Assembly: GCA_949316235.1 (NCBI GenBank) | Contig: OX438754.1 | Coordinates: forward strand, 3,643,501 to 3,707,500 | Source: Oegoconia quadripuncta | Lineage: Eukaryota > Arthropoda > Insecta > Lepidoptera > Autostichidae | Reading direction: 5' to 3' | DNA length: 64,000 nt | In this document: piece after piece, positions 23,601 through 35,600 of the stretch | How the letters are laid out: the number at the start of each line of letters is the position of its first letter | Position numbering within the stretch: position 1 is the first letter of the stretch | The notes under the pieces: model-generated | What the model was told of the DNA's origin: nothing | What the model saw: only the letters and a program-made list of their open reading frames with translations | Database searches by the model: none | Position numbers and translations under genes: made by a program

Positions 23601-26600
23601 TGAGTTCCATACCTTAGCAAAGAGGTTAGTGCGGACGTTCGGTATGTTGACAACATATGGATGGAACCCCCCCCCCCCTCCCCCGCGCCTGGTTGTCCTG
23701 TATCTATAACGGTCCACTACATGCATCGGCTTCTATAACAGCATCTTTTCTGGGAATTATGAAATCCATTTGTTATTCAGATATTGTCCTTAACTCAACT
23801 ACTAGCATAGGCTCTAATTAGGTGGCTTTTGACTATTGATGTATCTACACAACCGTGACATTTATATGGCAATTGCAAAAGTTAGTGCTGCGAAATTAAA
23901 GCAGTTCCATTGTCTGTCAAATTAAAGCAATGAGCGTGGAGACGCAAGTGGATAGAAATTATGCAAGTCATCCAGCCGTGATCTCCACTGACTTGACAAT
24001 TAGTTTATTGGTTCTCTAGGTCATTTGATTTTGGCACAGACGGTTAGCAAAAGAAGTTCGCGGATGTATAGGAAGCAGTATCCAGCCGGGTACAAGCCGG
24101 GTTTCTGGTACATATCGACTCGATGCAAGTTTCAAATTTTATTAAACCAAAACTTAGGCCCGTATTAATAAACTAATCTCAATACAAGTCTTGAGGCTGT
24201 ATCAACCGAGATGCGTCTTAAGCAGTTGACGCTATCTCAAGCTCCGTGCTAATTTTTTAACCAATCTTGAGGTCTACTCAACTGAGATCCTTCTGAAGTA
24301 TTCGCCTCAGCGGCGAATGAATGATAGTCTTGAGTTTCGTATAATAATACACGCACCTCTCAAGTGACAGTACTACTTTAAAACTGGTTTTAGTTTAGGT
24401 AGTGTACATCCGAATCGAAACCGTTATTAAGTTAAAGTTACCACTGTGAACTTCATTGCGTTGTAGAAGATGCTAATATCTCATAAAACCAAATTCCAAA
24501 AAAATTATCGTAAGCTAGGTACTTCATATTTTCTAAAAATAGTTTATGGAGTAGTGATATTTGCCGTCGGTCTTCGTCGTTTATTGAGTAGTCAATACAT
24601 AAAATATAGATTATTAGATTAACATTACCACTGCGAATTTCATTGCTACGAGAATAAAGCTAGAACTCATGTAACCATTCTCAAGAAAGATCGATCAACA
24701 ACTTCTTTATATATTTGAAAAAAATTACCGACTGTAAATTTTCACTACCACATAACACTACTCAATAATCTATTTAAAAAAATATAAAGTAACCATTGGT
24801 AAATTTTGGTTTTTTTTTTTGGTTGGTTTTTTAGAAAATTGTTTTAGGAGATCTTAGCATCTTGTACAACGCAATGAAGTTCACAGTGATAACTTTAATT
24901 TAATATTGCAGATTTTATAACTAAATTTTATAACTAAACACCTATACTATACCTAAAGCAAACAACATAAGGGTAAGAAAACATTTTTATTCTACTACTG
25001 ATGGATCTATCCTTCTACAAAAAATCAGAAACTTTAAGATTATAGGAAGTTCGACGAATAAGTTATAGGTACGTATTCCATAACATAGTCTTCGATACTT
25101 ATTTTTGTGCATGCACCTTGAGCAACTGACAGGTACTCCATCAGCAAAAAATTTGGAACTTTAAGATTATATGAAGTTAAGTGTATATTAGACATAATTG
25201 TATAAAGTCACGCCCTTTCCATAAATTATACACACAAATACACTGAGATGGACTTTTCGGGGGAATTGTAGTATATTGATAACCTTACCTTATTTCGGTG
25301 TTTAATCGTAGCAGTTTACTGCAACATAAACGCATATCGCTTAGCGCCGATACCAATATTATTAAAGGGCCTTGTTTGTGCATCATCACAATAGACAACT
25401 AGTCTTATTTACGGAACCCTCCGTCCTCGACCAACCACCATCTTTAAAACCACATGGCGACCAACTACGTTACCACAACACTTTATTGCACAACAGTAAA
25501 GAAAATACAGTTTCAGAAAAGTGGTAAGAATAGAATGTACAATATGGCGACCTTATCACTAAAAGCGATCTCTTCCACGCAATGTTTGGGTATAAGGACA
25601 GTACATTTGAAGGTATAAGGTACAAGGACTGTGCTAAGGTATAGAGAGAAGCTAAGAAGAGAGCACATATTAAAGCACCAGGAAATGCTCATTGACGGCG
25701 ACTTTGAAAGCATTCAAAGTTTGAGCTCGTCTGATGGACTCGGGTAGGGAGTTCCAGAGATTATATTAATTTATCTGAGGTTTGGCAATGTCAATTGTTC
25801 ACGTACACATTAACGTGGTAGTTCCAAATAAAATTCCCACCCAGTTACTCTTAATTATTCTGTACCGGAACACATCCAAATACACATTTCGTTGCCGACG
25901 CTACCCATGAAAGCATCAGAACATTATTTATTTATGGTTTTATATATGGAGCAAATATACCGCGCCAGTACAGTCGAAGTCAGTAATTTAGTAAGCGAGT
26001 GTCAAGGTGAACAGTTTACTTTAAATGACATAGGAGAGGTAAACAGGATAGAGTAAACCTTGCATAGGTGCGTAAATTGTGTAGTGTAATTAGGCGTTTA
26101 CTAATTGCACTTCGATGACAAGTTTCGCATTAAATATGATGATGAAGGTAAATATTAGGTCCTTACCTATGAAATTGGCGTTTTGTATGAAGAATTTCAT
26201 TAAGACTGTTTTCTCCATACAAACATTTTTGATTTTTTTTTGGGAACGGCAAATCCAAATTTAGCTAAACTTTGTGTGTATTATCGGATAACATTAAGTT
26301 AACTATAGGCAGCGTTAATTTTTAAAAGTAACCGCTTTATAAAAGTTTCAGGCAATCTAAGAAATGATTATGGGAAGCACAGAAAAGAGCTCTGTTCAAT
26401 TTTTTTTTATTATGTGATTTAGCCCATAAATTAAAAAATATTTTATGTGAAACCTTGAAATAATACGAGTATTCCATTTTCCAAATAAAAAACAAATTTG
26501 GATACCTGAAATGGACCTTTGAAAATCGCAGGAATTGGCTGGTACATATGATTAACGAAGAAAAAAAAACTCCAATTTCATAGGTAAACACCCAATATAA

Positions 26601-29600
26601 CATAACGTCACGACCTACATCCCAAATGAGGTGGTCAGAGATAGCCCAAACAATAGAAACAGCGAGTGTAATGATTGAAACAACATCCACAGTTCACATT
26701 ATGAAATATACAGAAATGCACACGTGACAGGTTGTGAGCCCATCGCCGTTGAAACGTGCAAATAGATGTTTTTTGGTGGAAAATCCCTTAGTCGCCTTGT
26801 ATGACACCCACGGGAAGGTTTTTTTTATGCACAACGGGTTGGTACTTGACCTCAATCACACCTGATGTTAAGTGAAGATGAGCGTGGTGGAAGCGTACTG
26901 ACCCGGAAACCCCAACACATTTGGGGGACTGGCTATCTTATCTCTGACAACCGGAACACAACAATGCTATTAACATTGCTGCTTGGCGGCAGATTTAGAT
27001 AAGATGGTGTAGCTAGCCAGGCAGACATTTAAAATGCCCTACCACCAACCAAACCGAGTACTAAATATGTACCCCGCTGGGAATCGAACCCGCGACCTCC
27101 GATTCGTAAACCTTATGTTGTTTACATCGAGCCGGAAACGGATATAGAACGAATAAACTTTGTTTAAAGTTAAATATATTTATTAACGGCGCTCTAATCT
27201 GACTACTACCGAGATACGTTCTGACCAAGTCTGGACACACACACACACACACACACCACGCTGCCAAATACAACAATATAAAAATGAATGTCTATGAATA
27301 ACTATTTAAGTATTTAAAAACCAAAAAACCCGACAGCATTTTTTGGATTTGTATCCTATGCAGTGACGGATTAAGACTACTTGATGCCCTAAGCAATCCA
27401 CGCCTGAATCCGTATGTCAACTAGAATCGGTCTTTAATGCCAGGCGGGGGGCCCGCGGGGGAGGGGTGGTTTGTGATTGGCTGATCGCAATACCGGTGCT
27501 TTCGAATTGCCGAATGCACTAGACTAGCGGGCAGCGAGTGGGCGCAAGCGGGAGAGCGGGGTAACTCTAGGTCGGCTCTTATGTTAACTTAAAACGCGCG
27601 AATTTTCAAATTAGTCCTATAAACTTTTTTTGGTGTGGGTTTTGGTGACGTGAGAGTGAGACATGATGCCCTAAGGACGGATTTTTTTGTGCTTCTTCTG
27701 GTACCCCCCCAGACGTGATGCCCTAGGCAATTGCTTAATTTGATTAAGGGTTAATCCGTCACTGATCCTACGACACTCCGGGTACCAAGACGAATCTAAC
27801 GAAACCATGCACTTCGAAATCGGTCTAGCCGTTTAGGCTACAGGATTCGCCAAAGGAACGGACATACATACACTCGAAAAACATTACCCTCCTTCCTTGG
27901 GCAGTCGGGTAAAAACAGAGACAAATATAGTGACTAACGGACGATGTACTGTCATGATTGCACCCTCTAATTAGCAAATGTAGACGATTTATCACATCGA
28001 TACCTAATAGGGATTTGTGACCGTATCGCGTGTTTCGCTGAAAGTTCTGAAGGTTAGCGATGAAGTAGGTAAGTGGAGTTGGCCAATTAATCCAGCGATG
28101 GACATACGAGAGGGGTACGGGGTGTTGAGGTGATTCAAATTTGGTGTTTGTTATATTGGGTATTTACCTGTGAAATTGGAGGTTTTTTTCTTGTACCAAT
28201 TCCTGCGATTTTCGAAGCTATATCGAAATTTGTTTTTTATTTGGAAAATGGAATATTATTTCAAGGTTTCACGTGAAATATTTTTGAATTTCTGGGCTAA
28301 ATCACATAATAAAGAAAATTTGAACAGAGCTCTTTTCATGTGCTTCCCATAATCATTTCTTAGATTCGCTGAAACTTTCATAAAGCGGTTACTTTTAAAA
28401 ATTAACGCTGCCTATACTTAACTTAATGTTATCCGATAATACACACAAAGTTTAGCTAAATTTGGATTTGCCGTTCCCAAAAAAAAAATCAAAAATGTTT
28501 GTATGCAGAAAACAGTCTTAATGAAATTCTGCATACAAAACGCCAATTTCATAGGTAAGGACCTAATATTTGACCAATTAGGTTTCAACAAGTGTACCAC
28601 TGGTGGCCACAGCCTCCTTTCACTGGGAGAGGGTTTGGGTCATAATCCACCACGCTGGCCCATGACGGTTTGAAGGATTTGTGTCAGACTATAGTGACCA
28701 CCGACAGTGTGCAGCCCTTACCTGCAATTGAAAACAACCGATACCGACTATTTAACGTGGTCACTGAATCATGGAAACACTCGTATTAAAAAGTCACTTG
28801 TGATGGTCACCCATCCAAGGAATTTATTTATTTATTTACAATTATAAGTTTACAGTTTTACACTGAAACACTTATAAGTTATTCGACAAGAGACACACAA
28901 AGATTAACGATATTCATAATATTGGCACAAGAACGAATACAAATATTTCACGATCACCGTCAGATCATCCGCAAATATGTCAACATTTTGGATCTCTTTC
29001 GTAAAGTTATTAATTATATCAATAGCTCGAATGAATGACCGCGCCGGACGTTTTTTTTTTTATTTTTATCCACAACGCGTTAGCACTTGACCTCAATCAC
29101 ACCTGATGTTAAGTGAAGATGAGGCCGAAGGTGGTAGTTTACTGACCCGGAAACCGGACTTTGTTGAACTTCGCTAATCGAAAACGAATAGCGAATTTGC
29201 TCCACTAGTTCTTATATTGACGTGTGTAAATAAAAAAAAATAAGCATTAGGTACTAGCTTTGCGCCCGCGGCTTCGCCTGCGGTATTATGACTTTATCGT
29301 GGATATGTTTAATTTTTTTATCCCACGAGAACTACTCACCTTAACGGGATAAAAATTACCCTGTCTTAATCCAGGATATTTCTATCTACATATAACGACC
29401 GATTGGTGTAGTGGATAGTGACTTTATCAGCGAAACCAACGGTTGTGGATTCGAATCCCGCGAGGGATTTACCCCTCGCGGGTTTGTGTGATGAATACGA
29501 ACACTTATTCCCGTGTCATGGATGTTTATATAAATATTTATGTATTTTTATCCGTTATCTAGTATCCATAGCTCAAGCTTTGCTTAGTTTGGGACTAGAT

Positions 29601-32600
29601 GATTGGTGTAAGTGTCCGAAATATTTATTTATTATACAGGGTGTAACGGTTAAGTGTAGTCATATTGGGCTTGTTCTACCCATCAATACGAACAACTTTT
29701 ACTATGGGGGCAACTTCGAAATCGCGAAAAAAAAATCAGCTGTTTCATACATTGCATCGGGAGGTTATTGAAATTTTCTATGGAACAGCTCATTTTTTTT
29801 TCGCGATTTCGAAGTTGCCCCCATAGTAAAAGTTGTTCGTATTGATGGGTAGAACAAGCCCTTAAAATATGACTACACTTAACCGTTACACGGTGTATAC
29901 CAAATTTCATCCAAATTCGTTCATCCGGTTCGCCGTGATTGAGCAACAAGCAAATAAACTTTAGCATTTATAATATTAAGGCGAGTCACCGGAGGTGAGC
30001 GGAGAAAAACTGTTTTCCTAGATCTAATATGTTAGGTATTTACTATCAAATAACGGCCTTACAAAAAATACATAATATACCCAAGGATATTGTCTAAAGA
30101 ATGTGCTATTTTGTTACACGATAGGATGTACTTTACTCGATCATTTAAAATCCTGAAAACAGGCTAAAATAGAAATCTAAAACGAATTTTTTATTAATAA
30201 AATTTCTTACTTTGCACATAATTTTTATATGGAGATATTTATGTTTAAGTATTACAGAGAACCTGCTAAGTTTTGGTTTTTAACTGAGACCTATATTTAT
30301 TTAATTCATATTTAACCCAAAACTTGAGCGCTTTGACCACAAGCCCCGCCGCCCGCTACCCCGTCAGTTGTAATCTGGTGCGTGCCACCTTCAGACGTTT
30401 GTCAAATTTTCTCCGCCCTGTCATAAGCTCGCGCAACGGTAAAATATATTAAAATGGCTAATAAAAAAAATAAAATTAGGAAGAATTCAGTGATAATATC
30501 TAAAAGAAGGACAGGAAAAGAGAACTACAAGAAACGGTATGTAAATTACTCTCATAGTAAAATTATGTAAATTTTCCTTCTTTTTCAAAGCATTATTATA
30601 ACTAAGTAAGTACACAACGATATTTCTAAAGGTAATTCAAATAATTTTTTATTGTTCATTCCCATTTTCGCGTAAATATTTATATTAGGACGAAAGAGAG
30701 GAATATTAGCATTTTGTATATAATATTTAGTTGCTTTCGTAATTACTTGATGATGACGATGACACAGACTAAATAATATCAGTATGACCAAAAATGTTTG
30801 TGTATTGAGAAATTTCGAAAACTAAATATATTATGGTTCATTATTTTAGATTTCGTACAGTCGACAGCACGTCCAGTGTAACACAGGTGACTCTTATTAT
30901 CCGGCGCTAAGGTTTAAACTCAAACTAAAGTGTTACACTTGACGTGCTGTCGACTGTACTACACAACTTTTGTAATTATTTTTCGACTTTTCATATAAAA
31001 TACACTATGAACCGATCAGTTTCGTATGGGAAGTCAAATTTTTTTACGGATTTCGACCCAGGTCACTTGGGAGAAGTGTTCTATTATATGAAAAAATTAC
31101 TCTGTATTTAATTTACTATTTTATTTTAGGTTACAAAAACAATCACGAGTGTCTGATATGACCACTCCATTAGTAGAATTGCAACCCGTGAACTTCAATA
31201 CTCCAGCAATAGATGAGTAAGTGGATAATGCGTTCAGAAATATTAATTATACGTTTGATTATATTTACTGAAACATGAGAAATATAAGTTCACTATATAA
31301 CAAAAAAAATTATAACTTTACTTTTACTGTTTTCAGCTTGACTGATAAAGCACGACTTGCAGAATATGTTGATAAATTACCTCAAAATAATAATAAAGAG
31401 TGAGTATATAACGTCATCATTAGTTATGGAACACACAAAACCCTAATAATAATATTCTACTTACCTAACTGTTTCAACTTCGGCCGATGCACAATTGCTT
31501 ACACATTACGCCGGCAACACAACTGATATAATTTCATATTTCCTTGCACGTTAGGCCACGAAGATGCAAAGACCCGTAAATTATATTAAAAAAACCTTTT
31601 ATTTTTCAGCAACATGGAGGAATTTCTGATTGTGGAAACCGAAAAAGAAGACAACCAGCCTATCGTAGGTCGACGAATTGTGGATATAAACTATCTTATG
31701 CTCCAACTGCAAGACAAATCCAACCATTATGATTTATTTGACTGCAAAACAGGATATTTTCAGCTAATTGGCGAAAAACGTAATGGATTGATCTCAAAAT
31801 TTAAATTTAAATGTAATATGTGCCAAAAAATAATTGTGCTTGATTCTGAAAACCCAAAAAATGCGGAGATGATCAATGTAAATATTGCTGCTGCCTCTGG
31901 TATAGTGGCTACCGGAATTGGATTTTCCCAATTTGAAGAGCTGTTCTCTGCTATGGATGTGCCTGTATTTGCTTCAAGTTCCTATACACATCTACAGAAC
32001 GTTGTTTACGATAAATGGGAGAAAATTGCCGCTGAATCAATGGAAGCTGCCGCAAATCGTGAAAAACAAGCAGCAATTGCTGAAGGTCGTATTAAAGATG
32101 GATATGCTCTCATCGATGTATTTGTGGATGGAGCTTGGTGCTTACGATCTTATGGAAATAATTTCCGAGCAAATTCAGGAACAGCAGCAATTATAGGCAA
32201 AAAATTTGGAGAGGTTCTCTACATGGCCGTAAAGAATAGATATTGTGTGATCTGTGCCCGAGCCGAAAAGAAGGGGCATAACCCAAAAGCACATAACTGT
32301 TACAAAAACTACAAGGGGTCTTCTACCGCCATGGAAGCAGATATTATCTGTGAAGGTTTTAAGGCCTCGAAAGAAATGTATGGCATTATATACGCAAGAA
32401 TGATTGGTGATGGGGATTCTTCAACTTACGCCAAAATTCTGGAAGCAAAACCATACGACAACCACATCGTTGAAAAAATTGAATGCAGAAACCATGTACT
32501 GCGGAACTTCTGTAATAAGCTTCGAGCTGTACCTAAGGATACAAAATATTCTCTGGCTCATAGAAAGACTCTCACGAATGAAAAAATTATGAGCATGCGA

Positions 32601-35600
32601 AAAGTGATCGTGAAATCAATTAAATACCACAAAAGTTCTGGTACATCCAAGAACGAGTCTATTACATTGCTACACAATGACATTACTAATTCAATAGAGC
32701 ATGCTTATGGTGATCATCGACTTTGCAGTGACTACAACTGTTCAAAAGAAAAAAATATGACAGGAAATACAGTAAAACTGGTGCAAAATTCGACGTTTTT
32801 ATTTAGAGTCAAATCTATTATTGCTACTGCAGCAAATAAAGCTCGAAGTCTTATTGAAGATGTAGACACAAATGGAGTTGAACGTTTCAATAGTGTGGTT
32901 GCTAAATTTGTAGGGGGCAAAAGAATCAACTTTTCTTCCAGAAGAGGATATCAAGGAAGATGTGCCGCAGCCGTAGTTTCATATAATAACGAAACAGCAA
33001 TATCCAGTGTACAAAGAGAAATACTCGGAAAAAGTCCTAAGGGTAAAGTTAAAGACGTGGAGAGAAGAAGATCATTAAAAAGAGTACGAAATCAAGAGCA
33101 TCCCACAAAGAAAATACGAAAGATCAATGAAAGAACTAGTCTTCAGCATGATTATGGACCTACAAGTTTGGCCCCAGATATGACTTCAGAACAGTTGGAG
33201 AAGGCGAAGGAGCTCTTCCTTGATAATTTGAAAAATCTAACTGCTGATAGAACGGAAATAGAAAGAAACACCATATTACAACGCGATAGCAGCGACTGGA
33301 TGGAAATACGAAAAAAAATAATAACAGCTTCAAACTTCGGACCTATTTGTAAAAGACAAATATCTAGAAGTACTGCACCATTAGTAAAAAACATACTTTA
33401 TAAAAAAAACTTAGCTCATGTCTCATCAGTGTCTCATGGTATTGAGCACGAAAAACAAGCCTTGCAACAAATGGAGCTACAGGAAGTCATCAAAATTGAA
33501 GCTTGTGGGATTTTTATTGACGAACATTACCCATTTATAGGTGCAACACCCGATGGTTTAGTCGGAAATGACAGCATTGTCGAAATTAAATGTCCAATAA
33601 CAGCTTTTAAAAAAGGGATAGAGACAGCTATAAAAGAAAACAAAATACAATTATACAAGTTTGACAAGAAAAACAATACAATATCAGTAAACAAAAAATG
33701 TAACTGGTATTATCAAGTGCAGGGTCAACTGCATGTAACGGGAAGAAGGGAGTGTATTTTTGGAATTTGGTCAGGCGAAAATCAAGCACTAGTCATTGAG
33801 CATATTTATAAAGATGACGAGTTCTGGAAAGCGACAATGGAGAAGAAGATTGTGAACTTTTATTTGAAATGCTTATTACCAGAAATTATTGATTCACGGC
33901 AAATTCGTGGCATGGCCATAAGAAATTTTACATTAGAAGATATAAATGAAAATGTTACTCCCAATTTGCCACAACCTGAGATAATAATATCCAAAAATAC
34001 ACCAGTAGAAGCCGAATGCAATATACAGCTTGAAGAATGTTCTGCAAAAATGCAGCCCTATGAGCTTCAACCTAGATATTTAGATTTTAACGAATATTGA
34101 TCAATTATATATGAAACTAGCTGAACCGCAGTTTTTTTCCGACATACTTGATAAACCACAGACCAGTACACTGTACTGCACTACCCTTCCCTTCCCTGAC
34201 CTGCCCTGCTCTGCATTGTCGGTCTTGTTTGCTCGCTGCTCCCATTCCATCGCCGATATGATGTACAGTCACGAGTACTAATATGTATACAACCTCATTC
34301 AACTGTGAACCTTATTGCATTGTCATAAGATCGCGAGTGTATACATTTTATTGCAGGCGACTGTACTCCCGTTGTCCCGCTGTGCCGCACCTGAAAAATA
34401 AAGTGACAACCTACCTCACTGCCGCCCACATCTCCATGTCTTGGATCCCATCCATGAAGGCTTGCAGTGTATTTGTTTCCACCATTGTAGAGTTGACCGT
34501 GAGATATGCCTTGCGTTCGAGCTTCTCGATTTCTAGCGCCCACTGTTGTAGTCCCTATCCTGGGCGCTGGACTCGATCGCATAGCTGGGCCCCAAGCACA
34601 TGCTCTAGGTGGCACTCCAAGTATTGCGACTCGGGTGCCTCTAACAGTTTTGACAGTTCCAGTTCCAACACCGACCCTAAGGCCGCGACCTGGACGTCGG
34701 CGAGCAGAGCGGGCGACGCGACAGGGCGATTAATTTTGTATACGCGAACCGCGCGCGACCATACGAAATCGTTCGCCTGCCCGCGTCGCCCGCTCTGCTC
34801 GCCGACGTCCAAGTCGTGGCCTAAGTATAACTGTAAGAGCTGTCAGGCTCTGTTCATTCGTCCATCCATTGGCAGCAGCAACGCTCTGGAACTGCTGCCG
34901 GTAAGCGGGCCAGGAAGTAGTACTGCTCAATGGGCGTTGCTTGGGCTGCGGGCCTGGTCTCCGTACCGTAACACGTTGCGCCCGTGTCAGCACTCCGTCA
35001 TCGTAGGTGATGCTCTCCCTTGGAGTCACTGGCATCTTGGTCATCAAATTTCACTTTCGATACCAGTTATTATGTGCGAGGATTCGCCATTTGGAGTAAA
35101 ACGCCAATGTCAAGCTCCGAAGGTTTATTCACTCTTGTCTCCTAAACATTTATCCGATCGCAGGATCGAAGTCTTTGGATTCTGCAAAGTCGTCTTCCAA
35201 ATTCGTTGTTTCAGCAGAAGCTGGTAGGTATTTTTATATTTATAACCTGTCAAAATCCTGATTTATACATTGTACTGTTGTTGTAATCTACGCCTATATA
35301 AAACTCCTGCTTTTTGTGTGGAGAACTAAATAAACATTAATTTAAAAAAAAATATCATTTGTAATCATATTTTATTTACTTGGTCTTTATTGCAAAAGTC
35401 AGACAGTGTTACACTACATACGTAATTACAGTACTGAAAGTTTAACTACTGAAATATTTTATGCTGTGGCGTGGCGTTGACGTTACGGGAAACGAATGAC
35501 ATCCGAGGTGCGGGACGCGCGGGCGGCCCCCCACACCTCACCTCCTAGAATCTTTGCTCGCCTTCAAATGCCTCGCCTTAATTAGATAATTAAAGCTTTG

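Larger units (their letters stand above)
29252..29975 (+). repeat. CGCGGCTTCG-type retroposon with two nested insertions
   Basis: ACTAGCTTTGCGCCCGCGGC (29252) continues to ~29394. It is interrupted by a SINE-B (29396-29637) and a palindromic MITE (29639-29893), then resumes with ATACCAAATTTCATCCAAAT to TATAATATT at 29975. Intact relatives are at 42093-42315 and 45856-46071. Confidence 0.7.
29976..35581 (+). mobile_element. TTAA-flanked DNA transposon with transposase-nuclease gene
   Basis: Left border TTAA then GGCGAGTCACCGGAGGTGAG; right border, read inverted, TTAA then GGCGAGGCATTTGAAGGCGA. The two ends share GGCGAG and about 70% of ~30 bases. TTAA target duplications are known for Kolobok and piggyBac. 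In between lie a four-exon gene for a Mutator-like transposase with a YqaJ nuclease (30454-34100), a 30-base-arm hairpin (30855-30959), and an antisense gag-like fossil (34418-35047). The left flank is a CGCGGCTTCG-type retroposon that the element appears to interrupt at ATATTAA. The borders are inferred by eye. Confidence 0.6.

Noticed and set aside
26337..28352. Short frames at 26337-26690 (minus) and 28170-28352 (plus)
   Set aside because: Both fall inside the 460-bp MITE and encode the same non-protein sequence in two copies.
34283..35227. A 314-residue plus-strand frame
   Set aside because: It runs antisense to the gag-like fossil and across its hairpin, with no recognisable domain; best seen as a GC-rich shadow.
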